64,000 nt of DNA from Desmodesmus armatus (Eukaryota; Chlorophyta; Chlorophyceae; Sphaeropleales; Scenedesmaceae), in assembly GCA_007449985.2 (NCBI GenBank), contig VIIQ02000614.1, forward strand, positions 186,001 to 250,000. Reading direction: 5' to 3'. Below the pieces are notes generated by a model. The model worked only from the letters and a program-made list of their open reading frames with translations, was not told where the DNA came from and did no database searches. The position numbers and the translations under genes are program-made. This document shows, piece by piece, positions 40,501 through 51,893 of the stretch (the first letter of the stretch is position 1; each line of letters begins with the position of its first letter).

Positions 40501-43500
40501 GGTGAGCCACAGCACCCTGCGACTATCAGCCTTACGTAGTGGACCGGCACCATGTGCATGCTGTCAGTGCCACAATAGTATTCCAGCCAGTGCTTACCGG
40601 TAAGGGGCTTTGCAGACCGTGTCACAACTGATGGCTGAAAGGCAGCTGGGAGGCCTGTGCTTTGTTCTGCAAAGATGTGCCCCCACATGGCACAACTTTG
40701 TAAATCAATCACAAACTGCCCAAGTGTCTTCCAGCCATCAGTTGTGACACCGCTTACATAATTATGTAATGAAACCTCTGCCCCTACTGCACCCTTCTGA
40801 AGTTTGTAATTAATGCACACACTGCAGTTGGCACCAGCCTACTGCATTTGGCATGCAAGCCTTTGGCTTCGTAACAAACTGTTATAACAGTCACACCACT
40901 GACGCATTGGGCCACCGCTGCGGCTGTGTTCGTTGCCTGCAGCTGTCCACCGACGAGGTCAGGCGCGGCTTTGGTGCTTTCTACGACACTAACTGCCAAG
41001 TGAGGGGTGGCTCATGGGCCGTGTACAACTTCCCCGGAGGTCAGTCCTGCTGCCGCACATGCCGCTGGAACAAGCAGGACGCTGTGGCTGCATGGCTGCA
41101 ACCCACTGAGCTCGATGACTGCCCTCCCTGTGTCCAGGTGGGACAGACTGTGGACCACAATGCTGCCCTGTTGGTGTCACAGCTTGAGGCATCATCAGGC
41201 CTACTTGTAGTATAGTTCCTTGACTGCAGACTGCATGCCACAGGCATTACACCAGCTGACGGGCATGCCTTGTCGTCAGCACACGAACAATTGACTTCGG
41301 AAGTGGTTTGCTTGTGAGCAACAGCGCACCTGCCTGATTGAAGCCATGCACACACCACTGGTGGCGACGCTGACGCTCCACAGTGTGCCCAGGCCCTTGT
41401 GGGACATTGCATGCGCATCGTGCCTGCACGTAAGGGATCATTCCATGATGCGCCCGTGCTGACATGTAAGGTTTGCTCACAAGCGCACTTCTTCCTTGCC
41501 TTGCAGGCTTACTATGAGGCCGCCAACAACGGCCCCGTCAACATCGTGCCCCTGGCCCAGTACGTGTCGGACGTGCAGTGCCCCTACCCAAAGCCCTCAG
41601 GTGGTGACATGAGCCTGCCCTCTTGGATCTACAGCCCACAGACTGGCAAGTGCTACTACAAGTCAAGCTTTGCCAAGGGCATCAGTGGCAACATCGACGA
41701 TGCAACACGCCGCTGCACGGTACGTACCGTGCACGTGTAAGTTGAACGCAAAGACGTGCGCATGACAGCACGCGCCTTGCCAAGCTTGCTGAGCGTCCCC
41801 AAATCAAATTCCCATGACTTACCAGCACCAGGGCCGCACATCATGATGCGCAGTCGCTGAGCTCGGAGGGTGCCGTGCTGAGCCACACGTCTGCATGGCA
41901 TACTGAAGGGCTGCACTGTGGACGGCACTGTGAGCAGATGGTTTGTTGCCTTGTTCCGTGCCCGAGCGATGGCATTCTTTCTGAAGGCACCGCTGGTGAC
42001 TGGTGTGTGCAGGAGACGCATGGCGGTGCTGCACTGCTCAAGATCTCGTCGGCTGCCGAGGACGACTTCATCAGGCTCAACCTGCTGTGGACCGGCTTCT
42101 TTGGCGAGACCTGTAAGCCGCCAGGGTTGCTATCACTGCTGACTTCTTTTGCATGCAAGCAGCATGCTGGAGGCTGTCAACACATGCCGCACGAGCACTC
42201 ACCCGCGCACGGATGCCGTCGTTTGGCCAGCTTGCTATTGTGTGGCATTGTTAGCGGTTCACTGGCACATGCACTGCCTGCCGGGGTATATTACCCAGTC
42301 CAACACTGCTGTCATGCGCTGTCTGACATGCAGACACTGGCTTGCGTAAGCCCGGCCGGCTGGAGCCTGGCTTTGTTGACCAGTGGTCATGGGCTGACGG
42401 CACCCCCCTGGCAGTGAGTGACGTCTGTCGAGTCGACTCGGTGCATGGAATGCAGTGGCCCTGCTTTGCGCTATGCAGAATGCATGCAGTATGCTCCAAA
42501 CCCACCTCAAACTTCACAAGCTCCATCTTTGCGACGCCCCTGGCTTCAGGCAATCAGGCTGGCAGTTATTGCTGAATACTCACACTGGCTGTGCCCAGTG
42601 TTGCGTCAACATGGTTGCCAAAAGCAGTGATCAAGCTGATTCACTGCTGCCCTGCTGTTGTGGTGCAGGCTGGCAACTACTCCCGCTGGTCTACCGCTCC
42701 ACGTGATGCTTCCTATACAGAGGACGAGGCCGTCTGCATGGAGTACCTGCCACAGCAGCCCAAGACATGGAACCCCTTTGCTTGCGTGAGCATGCCTACT
42801 GCTAGAAAGCACTATTGCAGGCGCAGTCCTCCAATCACTCGCTGCACAGCCGGGGCATGCTCGTCATATCGTGCTGGACTCTCAGCACCTTCTAAGGTTG
42901 CAATCTCTGCACGTGCCGCCCAGGGCAGTGTTGTTGAAAGAACACGTCAGCTTGCCCAGGGGCACCAGTAGCATTTCTGGCCCCCCATGCCGTGGAAGCA
43001 GTACGGTTGCTGCGGATAATTGGAGTCCGCAGGCGTGCATGCGCACAGTTGCACACTGCAATTGTCCGCAGCAACTGTAATGCTACCATGCAGCCTGCTT
43101 GTAGCTCATGTACTACACACCTGTGATGAAAGCTGCTGTTTAGCTGGCTGCTGGCCTCACGCTATCATATGATATGGTTTGGTGCTACTGCAGACCGTCA
43201 ACAAGCACTACATCTGCGAGAGGCCTGCCACCAACCCCAACCCTGTGGCACCCACACCTGACAACGCACCCCCTGTGGACTGCAACACAATGCCAGCTAT
43301 GCCCCAGGGTGCTGTGGCCCCTGTGTCCCTCATCAACGCAGGAGGGCCGGCAATGTGCAACTACTTTGCAGCAGACAATGCAGACTCGCCAGGTAGGGCA
43401 GCTATTGCAACAGATGCATGAATCACCCCAGCATTCGTGCCACGGTACCAGGTGCTTTTCTGCCTGCATATTGTGTGGAGGCGCTGTTAAGTGAGTCACG

Positions 43501-45282
43501 ATGAAGCCTTGAATTGGAGCGCCCGTCAACACTTGCCAGCAGTGGCTGCTGAAATCACAACAACAATTGGCAGCTGCCACAGCAGCCATCAGCCTCAGGC
43601 TGCATTTGGGAGGGGGGTGTTTTGGGGGGGGGGGGGCACAGGCAGAGCTCAATTGACACGGTTGCAGTCAAGACAATGAGTTGATGTATGTGGACACATG
43701 TTCAGTTGGTCTTGGTGTAGACAAACACTAAGACCAACTGAACATGTGTCCACATACATCAACTCATTGTCTTGACTGCAACTGAGGCCAACACCTTGCA
43801 GCTCAAAAAAAACTGCACTCGCAGGCAGAGCATAACACACCGACAACAACACACTGTCTTGCGTGCACATCAAGGCTTCTGTGCTTAGCGCCAAATGGGA
43901 AACACCTCCACGGAATACAACCACTCATTCTGAACCTAACGCCCATCCACATGCCCCTCGTTCTGCTGCTGCAGTCGCAAACGGCGGAGGTGCTGACAAT
44001 TGGGTCACCAGGAACCCCGCCTGCCAGAACCAGAGGGCAGCCTGCAGCATCAGGTTTGGCGGCTTGTTCTCCTACACCATCCGTACCGCAGCAAACCGCA
44101 GCTACAGGCTGAGGTTCACCTTCTCCGAGGTTTGGTGGGAGGCTGCAGGCCAGCGTGTGTTTGATGTGATGGTGAATGGTGCTACTGTGCTGACCAACGT
44201 GGACCCGTATGCCCTGGCTGGCGCCAAGTTCACTCCTGTGGTGCGTGAGGTGACCCTGACTGCCACTGGCTCCACCATGGTGGTCAGCCTGCAGGCAAGG
44301 GCAGACAATGCTGCCCTGGCAGCTCTGGAGGTGGGTGACCAAGCTTGTCATACTGTGAAGCTGTTGCCTCATCTTCATATTGTGAGAAATTTGGTTCATC
44401 AACATCGATGTTGCAGATGCAGATATCTGCATCATCTGCATGCGATCCACTTGCTTGGCATGACCGCCCCGAAGGCAGCAGCTGGCCCCTATTGCTGCGC
44501 TGGCAGTCAGTCGTTGCCGGAGCACCACATTGCAGATGAAAGCTGACATGTGGCTGCCTGGTTGCAGGCTCAACAGGGCAGCTGAAGGGGTACCCTGAGA
44601 GTACCAGATTGTTGACATGTGTGCATCAAGCAGCGACGTGGGCTTCAGGCTGATTATGATTATGGCGGCATACAATCGAGTGTGCACCTTCCTTTCTGCT
44701 GCCATCCTGCAGGTGTTCGACATGGGTGTAGGGACAGCGCCAGTCACCCCTAGCCCCTCACCTGCGCCCGTCGTGAAGCCCAGCCCCTCTCCTGCTCCTG
44801 TGGTCAAGCCCAGCCCTTCACCTGTACCTGTGGTCACCCCAAGCCCCTCACCTGCCCCTGTGGTCACTCCAAGTCCCTCTCCCGCACCTGTGGTCACTCC
44901 AAGTCCCTCTCCCGCCCCTGTGGTCACTCCAAGTCCCTCTCCAGCCCCAGCAGGAGGTGACAGTCAGACAGGGCCAGAAGGGGGCTCCACAGGCGACAAC
45001 ATTCAGGGCCCTACAGATGGCGGTAACACTGGCACCACAGATGGCACCACCGGCGGCACTGAAGGTCCCACTGGTGGAGAGAGCGGTCCCTCCGGCTCAA
45101 GCCCCAGCCCCAGCCCTAGCCCTAGTCCTAGCCCGACTGGCAGCACAGGGCCCAACCTGCTTGTGGGCGGCAGTGCCACCGGCACACCGGCAGCCCTGGC
45201 GGCTGGCAGCAGCGCCGGCACGGCAGTGGTGAAGCCAGCTGTGGCTGTGTTGCTGACACTGCTGCTAGTGCTCATGGTGTAG
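37508..45282 (+). CDS. Secreted C-type lectin / malectin protein with Ser-Pro hinge and hydrophobic C-terminus (15 exons, about 975 residues)
   Basis: Exons: 37508-37589, 37755-37930, 38135-38318, 38844-38920, 39154-39447, 39723-39850, 40345-40501, 40943-41137, 41507-41719, 42013-42112, 42334-42413, 42669-42785, 43194-43392, 43975-44330, 44713-45282; all phases close. A signal peptide (LALLLLTLGYVSA) opens the protein. Residues 28-430 are Cys-containing and unrecognised. A C-type lectin-like domain spans about 470-612 (GKCYY, DQWSWADGTPL, YSRW, HYICERP). A malectin-like domain spans about 646-786 (SLINAGGPAMCNYFAADNA, RLRFTFSEVWWEAAGQRVFD, VNGATVL). Seven copies of a ten-residue VVTPSPSPAP unit then form a hinge like that of volvocine wall glycoproteins. 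The last 20 residues are hydrophobic, suggesting a GPI signal or membrane anchor. It is probably a cell-surface or wall carbohydrate-binding protein. The exon 2 start is the only phase-consistent acceptor found, but an earlier in-frame Cys/Asn-rich stretch (37700-37754) leaves some doubt. TGTAA at 45597. Confidence 0.85.
38374..38406 (+). repeat. Intronic hairpin, 14-bp perfect arms
   Basis: Arms 38374-38387 and 38393-38406 are exact reverse complements with a 5-base loop, inside intron 3 of the lectin gene. It is short and may be coincidental or a transposon remnant. Confidence 0.6.
40619..40750 (+). repeat. Imperfect long hairpin with 19-bp perfect terminal inverted repeats, in an intron
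   Basis: The ends 40619-40637 and 40732-40750 are exact reverse complements (gtgtcacaactgatggctg). The interior also pairs imperfectly toward the centre near 40686, so the 132-base unit could fold into one hairpin. It lies in intron 7 of the lectin gene (40502-40942). It could be a MITE or a small-RNA precursor; no clear target-site duplication was seen. Confidence 0.65.
43661..43782 (+). ncRNA. Candidate small-RNA precursor hairpin (53-bp perfect inverted repeat) in an intron
   Basis: Arms 43661-43713 and 43730-43782 are perfect reverse complements over 53 bases. Pairing continues inward through one G-T pair and four more pairs, leaving a 6-base loop. It lies in intron 13 of the lectin gene (43393-43974). 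Long near-perfect intronic hairpins are a known form of miRNA/siRNA precursor in Chlamydomonas. The alternative is a recent inverted duplication or a MITE. Both strands would fold, so the transcribed strand is not certain; it is shown on the host gene strand. Confidence 0.5.
44743..44952 (+). repeat. 30-bp coding tandem repeat, 7 copies
   Basis: Seven 30-base units encode VVTPSPSPAP-type decapeptides (two with Lys instead of Thr). Units 4 to 7 are more alike than units 1 to 3, as expected from recent expansion at the 3' side. The repeat makes the Ser-Pro hinge, a likely hydroxyproline glycosylation region. Confidence 0.9.
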
Positions 45283-46874
45283 ACATAGAGCCTCTCAGGG
45301 TGCTGCCCTGGTGTGGTGCTCATAGAGGCCTTGCAGGCAAACATTGTGGGGTTGAGGAGCATCCGATCCAGCGGCGGCTGTAGACCACAGCTGCTAGGAT
45401 TATGACGGTGGGTGCGTGGCCACGCAACTGGTCCCAAACCAGTCAGTGCTTGCTGCAGAGGCTCCAGGCTGCATCTGCAACCTGCAAAGCCCAAGTGCTA
45501 GCTAGCTTTTTAGACATGGCACAACCATTTGTATGCAGTGACGATTGTGACATCCGTCATATTGGCTGCCTAGGCCTCTGTGTGCAGGACCTCTGCATGT
45601 AATGGCAGGCCCATGTACTCTATCTTGTGTGGTGTGCATCGGTTGCGCATCAGGCTGCTTGTTATCAATGCAGAGAGGATCACTGCAATGTTCATGGCCG
45701 CTACAAAAGCCTCTTGCCCTGGGGTTCTTGAAAGTGTTGCATCCCTGTGCACTGCATACGGTGCAATGCAGAGCGTCGATGCTACTGCTGGCAGATTCTT
45801 CCTGAATGGGGTCTGTGTTGCTGCATCACGTTGCTGCATTGTTGCTGGCAGCCAGTAGTGTACAGGTCATGTAGATAGAGAACACGTGCATCAAACTGCG
45901 GGGGGGGGGGTGTTCTTCCAGATCCCTGTGTCGCACTGTCAACAGCCAATTGGCCTTGCAAGGCCCCGGCAGCTGAAAGCATTGTTTGCTTTGTTCATGC
46001 TGTAGTGGCACCTTGGAGCTACGTGGCGCTTGGTCTGTGCTTGATGTAGTTTTGCCTGCAAGGCATCGTAGGTCGGAAGTGGCGTGGTGTGATCATGATG
46101 GTGAGCATGGCATGTGCATAATGCGCTTTGCGCTGCCGCATGATGATCAGCTCCTGGTGCTTTTGTATATGTGGTGCAGACCTTTCATGCTTCCACAAGT
46201 CAGGACTGTCCAGCATATGCATGTGGGAGGGAGGTGCTGAATTTGGGCAACCCAGATGGAAAGACACATCGCAGATCTGGCAAGGTCACAATTGTTCTGA
46301 TACACCTTTCCACGACTGTACACAATGAAATTTGAAAGTTTTGGCCCATAGCACCATGTGTCCCAAATTGTTGCCGCTCAATGCATTTGAGGCAGCAACA
46401 GTGTATATTTTGTACATCAGCACCAAACAAGCTACCATTCAATGACAAGTTGTCACCCAAGGCTGTAGAGAACATCTCTCTCTCAGAAAGAGTGGGGCAG
46501 TCCTTGCCGCATGGTTGATTGTGCCTGGAGGCAGCTAGCAGCATGACTAATGATGCATGTAAATGGCTTCAGGTTCCTTAATAGCACCTTTCCCCTCACA
46601 AAAGTGGGTGTGCAACTGAAACGAGTGTGCGACAGGGTTTCCAACCAACGATGTGTCAGCTAGAAAAACACGGTGCATGCTGGTTGAGCAAACATTTCAA
46701 CTCAGACAATCATTTACTCAATCAAAAGGTGTAGCTCGTATCAAAGGCCAGTCGTGTGCAGTTTGTCTGAGTGGGAACCAGCCCGCCAGTTTCTGATAAC
46801 CTTTCCAACGCACACCCAAGCATACCACTACCCAATCGCGTGTCTATACATCGAGTTTAACATCAACTTGAAGG
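45283..46874. other. Intergenic, no gene seen
   Basis: This contains the lectin gene 3' UTR with TGTAA at 45597-45601 and the promoter of LRR copy 1. The word caaccaacgatgtgtcagc at 46642-46660 also lies 228 bases before LRR copy 2, so part of the promoter was duplicated with the gene. Confidence 0.5.
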
Positions 46875-48998
46875 ATGCTGCTGGAGCTGCCGGACCCATG
46901 CCTGCTGGCGGTCATGCAGTACTGTGCGATGGAGCAGCGCAGCTTGTTCAGCGCCGCAAGGGCTCACAGCAGGCTGCACCAGGCAGCTGTGCTAGCTTTG
47001 TGCAGCATAAAAGCAGCTGTGTCTCAGCAAAAGCAAGTGGACAGCATCGTGTTATACCTGTCCGAGCATGGCCAGCACATTGACAGCATCGACCTCCAGG
47101 GCGACAAGGATTGTACACCTACTTTTCAATGGCTACCCCCCATGGTGCAGCTCAGCAGCTTGAAGTTGCAGTGTCTAAGGGTGCAGCTGCACGTGACCAC
47201 ACATAATGGCCTTGGGTTGCTGGCTGGGACCCCACCGCTGAAGCAGCTGCGGTTGAGCCACTGCAGGCTGCTTGATGATGCAGAGAGGCTGGCAGCAGCA
47301 CTGGAGCAGCTGCCAAACTGCAGCACCTGAGCGTGGAAGACACCAGCTACATCGATGAGGACCCAGCTTCCAAAGATAAGGATCCAACCCAGGTTCAACC
47401 CCACACGCTGGCCAGCGTGTTGCAGCAGCTGCAGGGCCTCACCTACCTTCAGCTTGATAACCCTGAGATGTTCCCAGGCCAGCTGAAGCCCAACCTGCAG
47501 CAACTGAAGGGACTGACCAGGCTTGCTGACTTGCGGCTTGAGCTTTGGAACAGTGACAGCTTCACTGCCAACATGCTTTTCAGTGCATACCAGCTCACAC
47601 GGCTGCACTTGCCAGACTGTGAGATTGAGCCAGGTGCCCTGGCTGGCAAGACCCAGCTGCAGCACCTGCACTTCAACTGCTGCAGCATTGCTGGTGGTGC
47701 GGCAGGTGTGGCAAAGCTGCTGCTGCACCTGCAGCACATGCAGCAGCTGACATACCTAGACCTGGAGGAGTGCTTGTCGTATGATTGGCTGCGTGACGCT
47801 GCTGGGGATGTCCTCCTGCTCAAGCAAGAGGGGAATTCCTCGGGAGACAACAGGGTGGCAAACCCTCCTGCAGCAGCTTTCTCCGCCCTCACAGCAAGCA
47901 GCAAGCTGGAGCACCTGAACATCAGCAGATGCAGCCTACCTTTGGGTGTGTGGCCCAACATCTTTCCCGCTAACAGGCAGCTGCCACACCTGCGTGCTGT
48001 CAACGTTGGCTACATCAGAAGTGACCTTGCGAATCCGCGTAGGAGCTCAGTTTGTGTCTGGGACCCACCCCTTGATGGCTGCCAGCTTGTCAGTTGCTGC
48101 CCCAGCCTGCAGTCCCTGAACTTGAGCCAGTTGCCGTTCCGGCAGGAGCTGCTGGCCCCTTTGCGGGGGCTGAGCAGCTTGCACACACTACGCGTGTCCT
48201 CTGCATTCAGCAAAAGGCGGGCACTGGGAGTGGTGTGTCAGCTGACTGCGCTGCAGGAGCTGGAGATTTATGCCCCGCGTGCTTCACACCCAGGGCTGTT
48301 GGACCTCACACAGCTGAAGCAGCTGACACGCCTGAGTTTCTCAACAAAAGGCGCTCAAGCTCACGTCGCACAGGTGCGTGCCAGTGGCACTTTTAGTAAA
48401 CATGTGTGATGTGGTTGCTTGGTGCCCAATCAGTGATGGTCAGCCTGTGACACAGTTGCTTTTGTGGGTCGTCACCAGTGGTGCTGCTGCTGTACAGCAG
48501 CACATGTGCCATATCCTGTATACACTAGGTACTGCCAGCACATGCCTTGTTGGCACGTGGACAGTGTAGAGCCATGCGGTTGGCAGTCCTACTGAGGAGC
48601 CAGCAGCATACACGGTTTGTGGCGTTGTTGGCAGCAGGATCAGCAGCGCCTGCTGCAGTCACTGGACGCATGCAATGCGTGTTGTGCTTGACCACTCTTG
48701 CAGCTCCTCTGCACACCTGCCTCACTTGTTGCCACAAACATGTGCTGCACATGACATGCATGTCAGACCTTGAGCCAGCCACACACTCACCATCCCCCAT
48801 ATTGCTGGCAACATAAGTTTCCTTGTGTGACTCCGGGTCGTGTGCCGTGTCCTGTCTGTGTGTGGTCATGCAGGCCCTGGTGGCCGGCCTGTGTGGCGCC
48901 ACCTGGTGCAGCTGAACCTTGATGAAATGCTGAAGCACCTGTACGGCCCCAGCAGCACTGATCCAGCCCAGCTGGCAACTGCAGCACTGGCACAGTGA
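46875..48998 (+). pseudogene. LRR protein, tandem copy 1, with two one-base deletions
   Basis: This is the paralogue of the intact copy at 49980. It has the same start (MLLELPDPCLLAVMQYCA) and two-exon structure, 46875-48373 and 48874-48998. Exon 1 is 1499 bases where phase requires a multiple of three. At 47314-47318 the sequence matching the PK codons of copy 2 lacks one base, which brings a TGA at 47328-47330; after it the frame resumes as LQHLSVEDTSYIDEDP and stays open. Exon 2 is 125 bases instead of 126 and lacks one base right at its 5' end, after which GGRPVWRHLVQLNLDEML matches copy 2. The long stretches between the breaks show no other stops, so the gene is either very recently dead or intact and mis-assembled. 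It encodes leucine-rich repeats like copy 2. Confidence 0.65.
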
Positions 48999-49979
48999 GG
49001 ACTAGCAGTGCAATAGCCCAGCCCTTGAAGCACATGAGTCGCCTCTACCATGCAGATTTCCTTATTTGTCTCTTGGTTGCAGAGACACGCCATCTGGTGG
49101 TGGTGTCCGCTGACAGGCTGGCAGCAGCAACTTGTCACCATGGTTCCAGAAGCGGTGCAGGTCGTACCTGCAAGCACTGACTATGCAGCTATATAGCTGC
49201 CTATACATGGGCAGGCAGTCCACGAGTTTGATGTGGCATTTGCTGCCGTTTGTGATGAGGCTCCACAGTGTACGCTGCACAACTAGTGTCTGATGTGGTG
49301 CTGTGTTTCGTCATTGTTTGATTGTTGGCCTCACTAGAGGCTTGGTTGACGGAGTAAGGCAAGAAAGTTGATGCAGGGAGCTTGCTGAACAGGGTGGTTG
49401 GTGTTCTGCACAGTGCGTGCAAGGAAGTCAGGTACCCCTGAGTAAAGCTGACCCAGCATCGGATGCCAGGGCATGTTGACAAGCCAGGCTGCTGTTTGCA
49501 ACCCACACACAGCATCACTCGGCCACACAAACCAACCCTGGTCCCACACAATAATTGCGTAATGCAGCCTTGCCCCAAAACTGGGTGCAACCAATTGGTG
49601 CAGTCACAGCATGTAGAGTGAGCTAGCGCCATGCCTGGACAATGCATGCGTGGCCTCATGGGGCGTCAATGAACGCAGGGGCAAATACGTTGTTTTGAAT
49701 ACTATTTTGGGTGTGTGAAGGAAGAAATCGAGTGCAGCATGTAACAGGGTTCAACCAACGATGTGTCAGCCGAAGAAACGGACAAGATATGGTGCTGCTT
49801 GTTGAAAAGTAGTAAAGCTAAGCGCTAATACTCATAGGTTTTCCCTTTTCAAGGCCATCCGTGTGCAGTTTCTATACCTGGGATCCAGCCCGCCAGTTTC
49901 CGATTCACTTTCCAAAACACATACAAGCATATTCATACCAACCGTGTGTCTACCCTTAGCAACCGACAGTCCTGTGACA
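48999..49979. other. Spacer between LRR copies
   Basis: No gene is seen. It holds the duplicated promoter word caaccaacgatgtgtcagc at 49752-49770. Confidence 0.5.
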
Positions 49980-51893
49980 ATGTTGCTGGAGCTGCCGGAC
50001 CCCTGCCTGCTGGTGGTTATGCAGTACTGTGCACTGGATGGCCAGAGCAGCTTGTTCAGCGCCGCAAGGGCTCACAGCAAGCTGCACCAGGCAGCGGTGC
50101 TAGCTCTGAGCAGCATATCAGCAGCTGTTTCTGAGCAGCAGCAAGTGGACAGCGTTCTGCTGTTCTTGTCGCGGCATGGCCAGCACATTGACAGCATCAA
50201 CTTCCAGGGGGAGGAGGGTACAAGTAGTGCACTCACACTTCGTCAGCTGCCACAATTGAAGCAGCTCAGCAATGTATGCTTGCAGTGGCTGAGGGTGCAG
50301 CTGCACCTGGGCGATGGCTGCCTGGGCATGATGGCTGGGGCACTACCTCTCAAGCAGCTGCACTTGAGCAACTGCAGGCTGCTTGATAGTGAGCAGGGCC
50401 TGGCAGCAGCACTAGCACAGCTACCCAAGCTGGAGCACCTGAGTTTGGAGGAACTTGACTACGGCAATGGCGACTCAGCCTTCTTTGGAGCCATGCCCCT
50501 CACCTACACACTGGCCAACGTGCTGCAGCACCTGCAGTGCCTCACCTACCTTGAGCTTGTCAATATGGAGATGCAGACCCCTCGGGACCAGGCTGGTGAG
50601 GGTCAGCCGCGCCTGCAGCACCTCCAGCTGCTGACACGGCTAGCTGACCTGCGAGTTACGGCCTATGATGAGGACAAGAATGACCTTGTCACTGCCAGTA
50701 TGCTATCTGGCGCACACCAGCTCACGCGTCTGCAGCTATCAGGCTGTGAAATCGAGCCAGGTGCCCTGGCTGGCAAGACCCGGCTGCAGCACCTGCAGCT
50801 GCACGTGCCGCGCCGCCGCATCGTGGGTGAAGCATCAGGCCTGGCGGAGCTGCTGTTGCACCTGCAACACATGCAGCAGCTGACACACCTTGACCTTCAG
50901 GGCAGCTTACTTTTTGACTGGCTTCGTGAGGAGGAGGGCGTGATCCTCGTGTACGAGCGAGAGGAGGGCTCTGATGAGGACATGGTGGTAGAGCTTCCTG
51001 CAGCAACTTTCGGTGCCCTGACAGCCAGCAGCAAGCTGCAATACCTCAACATCAGCGGGTGCCTACTGCCTGTGAGTGTGTGGCCGCACATCTTTCCAGC
51101 TGGCAGGCAGCTGCCACACCTAAGGTCCCTTGAAGTTGGAGGCGGCAACAATCTGACATGGGGTGGGTTTAGTCAGGAACTTCTCAGAGGCTGCCAGCTT
51201 GTCAGCTGCTGCCCCAGCCTGCATTCTCTGAACTTGGAGGGCGTGTGGTGCAGCAGCGAGCTGTTTGGCTCCCTACAGGGGTTGAGCTGCTTGCGCACAC
51301 TGCTTCTGCACACTCGGGACCATCAAGGGGAGGGGCTGGAGATGGTATGCCAGCTGACAGGGCTGCAGGACCTGACACTGCATTGCAGCCACTCTCCAAC
51401 AGTAGGATTGCTGCAGCTGACCCAGCTGCAGCAGCTGACACGCCTGGACTACTTAGGCAAGGACGCTTCTGCCGACATGACGCAGGTGTGTGAGATTTTA
51501 TGATCACCTTGCAGGCATCGCTTGCTTGCCGTTTGCTTTCAGTCATTGACAGCCAGCCTATGATGTGTGTTATGCGTTTGCATGAACATTGAAGGTACCC
51601 TTTGCTGTCTCCTGTGGTAGCCAGTGTTGTGTTGTATACGAAGATGATGTGTAGCAACAAGTTTGTAGGATGGCCTGCTCAACCACTTTGGTGGCACCTG
51701 AACTTTGTGTGTACCATCTGCCTGCCCTGTCATGTGCACGGTCATGCAGGCGCCTGGTGACCGGCCTGTATGGCGCCAAGTGATGCAGCGCCACCTTGAC
51801 CAAGTGCTGAAGCCCCTGTACGGTCCCAGCAGCGCTGGGACAGTGAGGGACCACAAGACAAATGCAGCACTGGCAAAGTGGCTGGGACAGTGA
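49980..51893 (+). CDS. Leucine-rich repeat protein with F-box-like N-terminus, tandem copy 2 (2 exons, 549 residues)
   Basis: Exons 49980-51485 and 51750-51893 join in phase 0. The start MLLELPDPCLLVVMQYCA is shared with copy 1 and resembles the opening of an F-box (LPD..L..V..YC), but the match is too weak to assign. From about residue 95 the protein consists of irregular leucine-rich repeats (LKQLHLSNCRL, LEHLSLEELD, LTRLQLSGCEI, LQYLNISGCLL, LHSLNLEGV, LRTLLLH, LTRLDYLG). Such a layout suits a protein-interaction or SCF-substrate receptor role; nothing in the sequence shows the target. The short second exon encodes a charged tail ending in AALAKWLGQ. An in-frame ATG at 49863 is not conserved in copy 1 and is not used. 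Confidence 0.78.

Noticed and set aside
43803..44927. 374-residue minus-strand frame with Gly-Val-Thr-Thr-Gly-Ala repeats
   Set aside because: It is the antisense of the Ser-Pro hinge repeat and the malectin exon, which close in phase on the plus strand.
44743..44952. CRISPR-like array
   Set aside because: It is a coding 30-base tandem repeat without spacers, in a eukaryotic gene.
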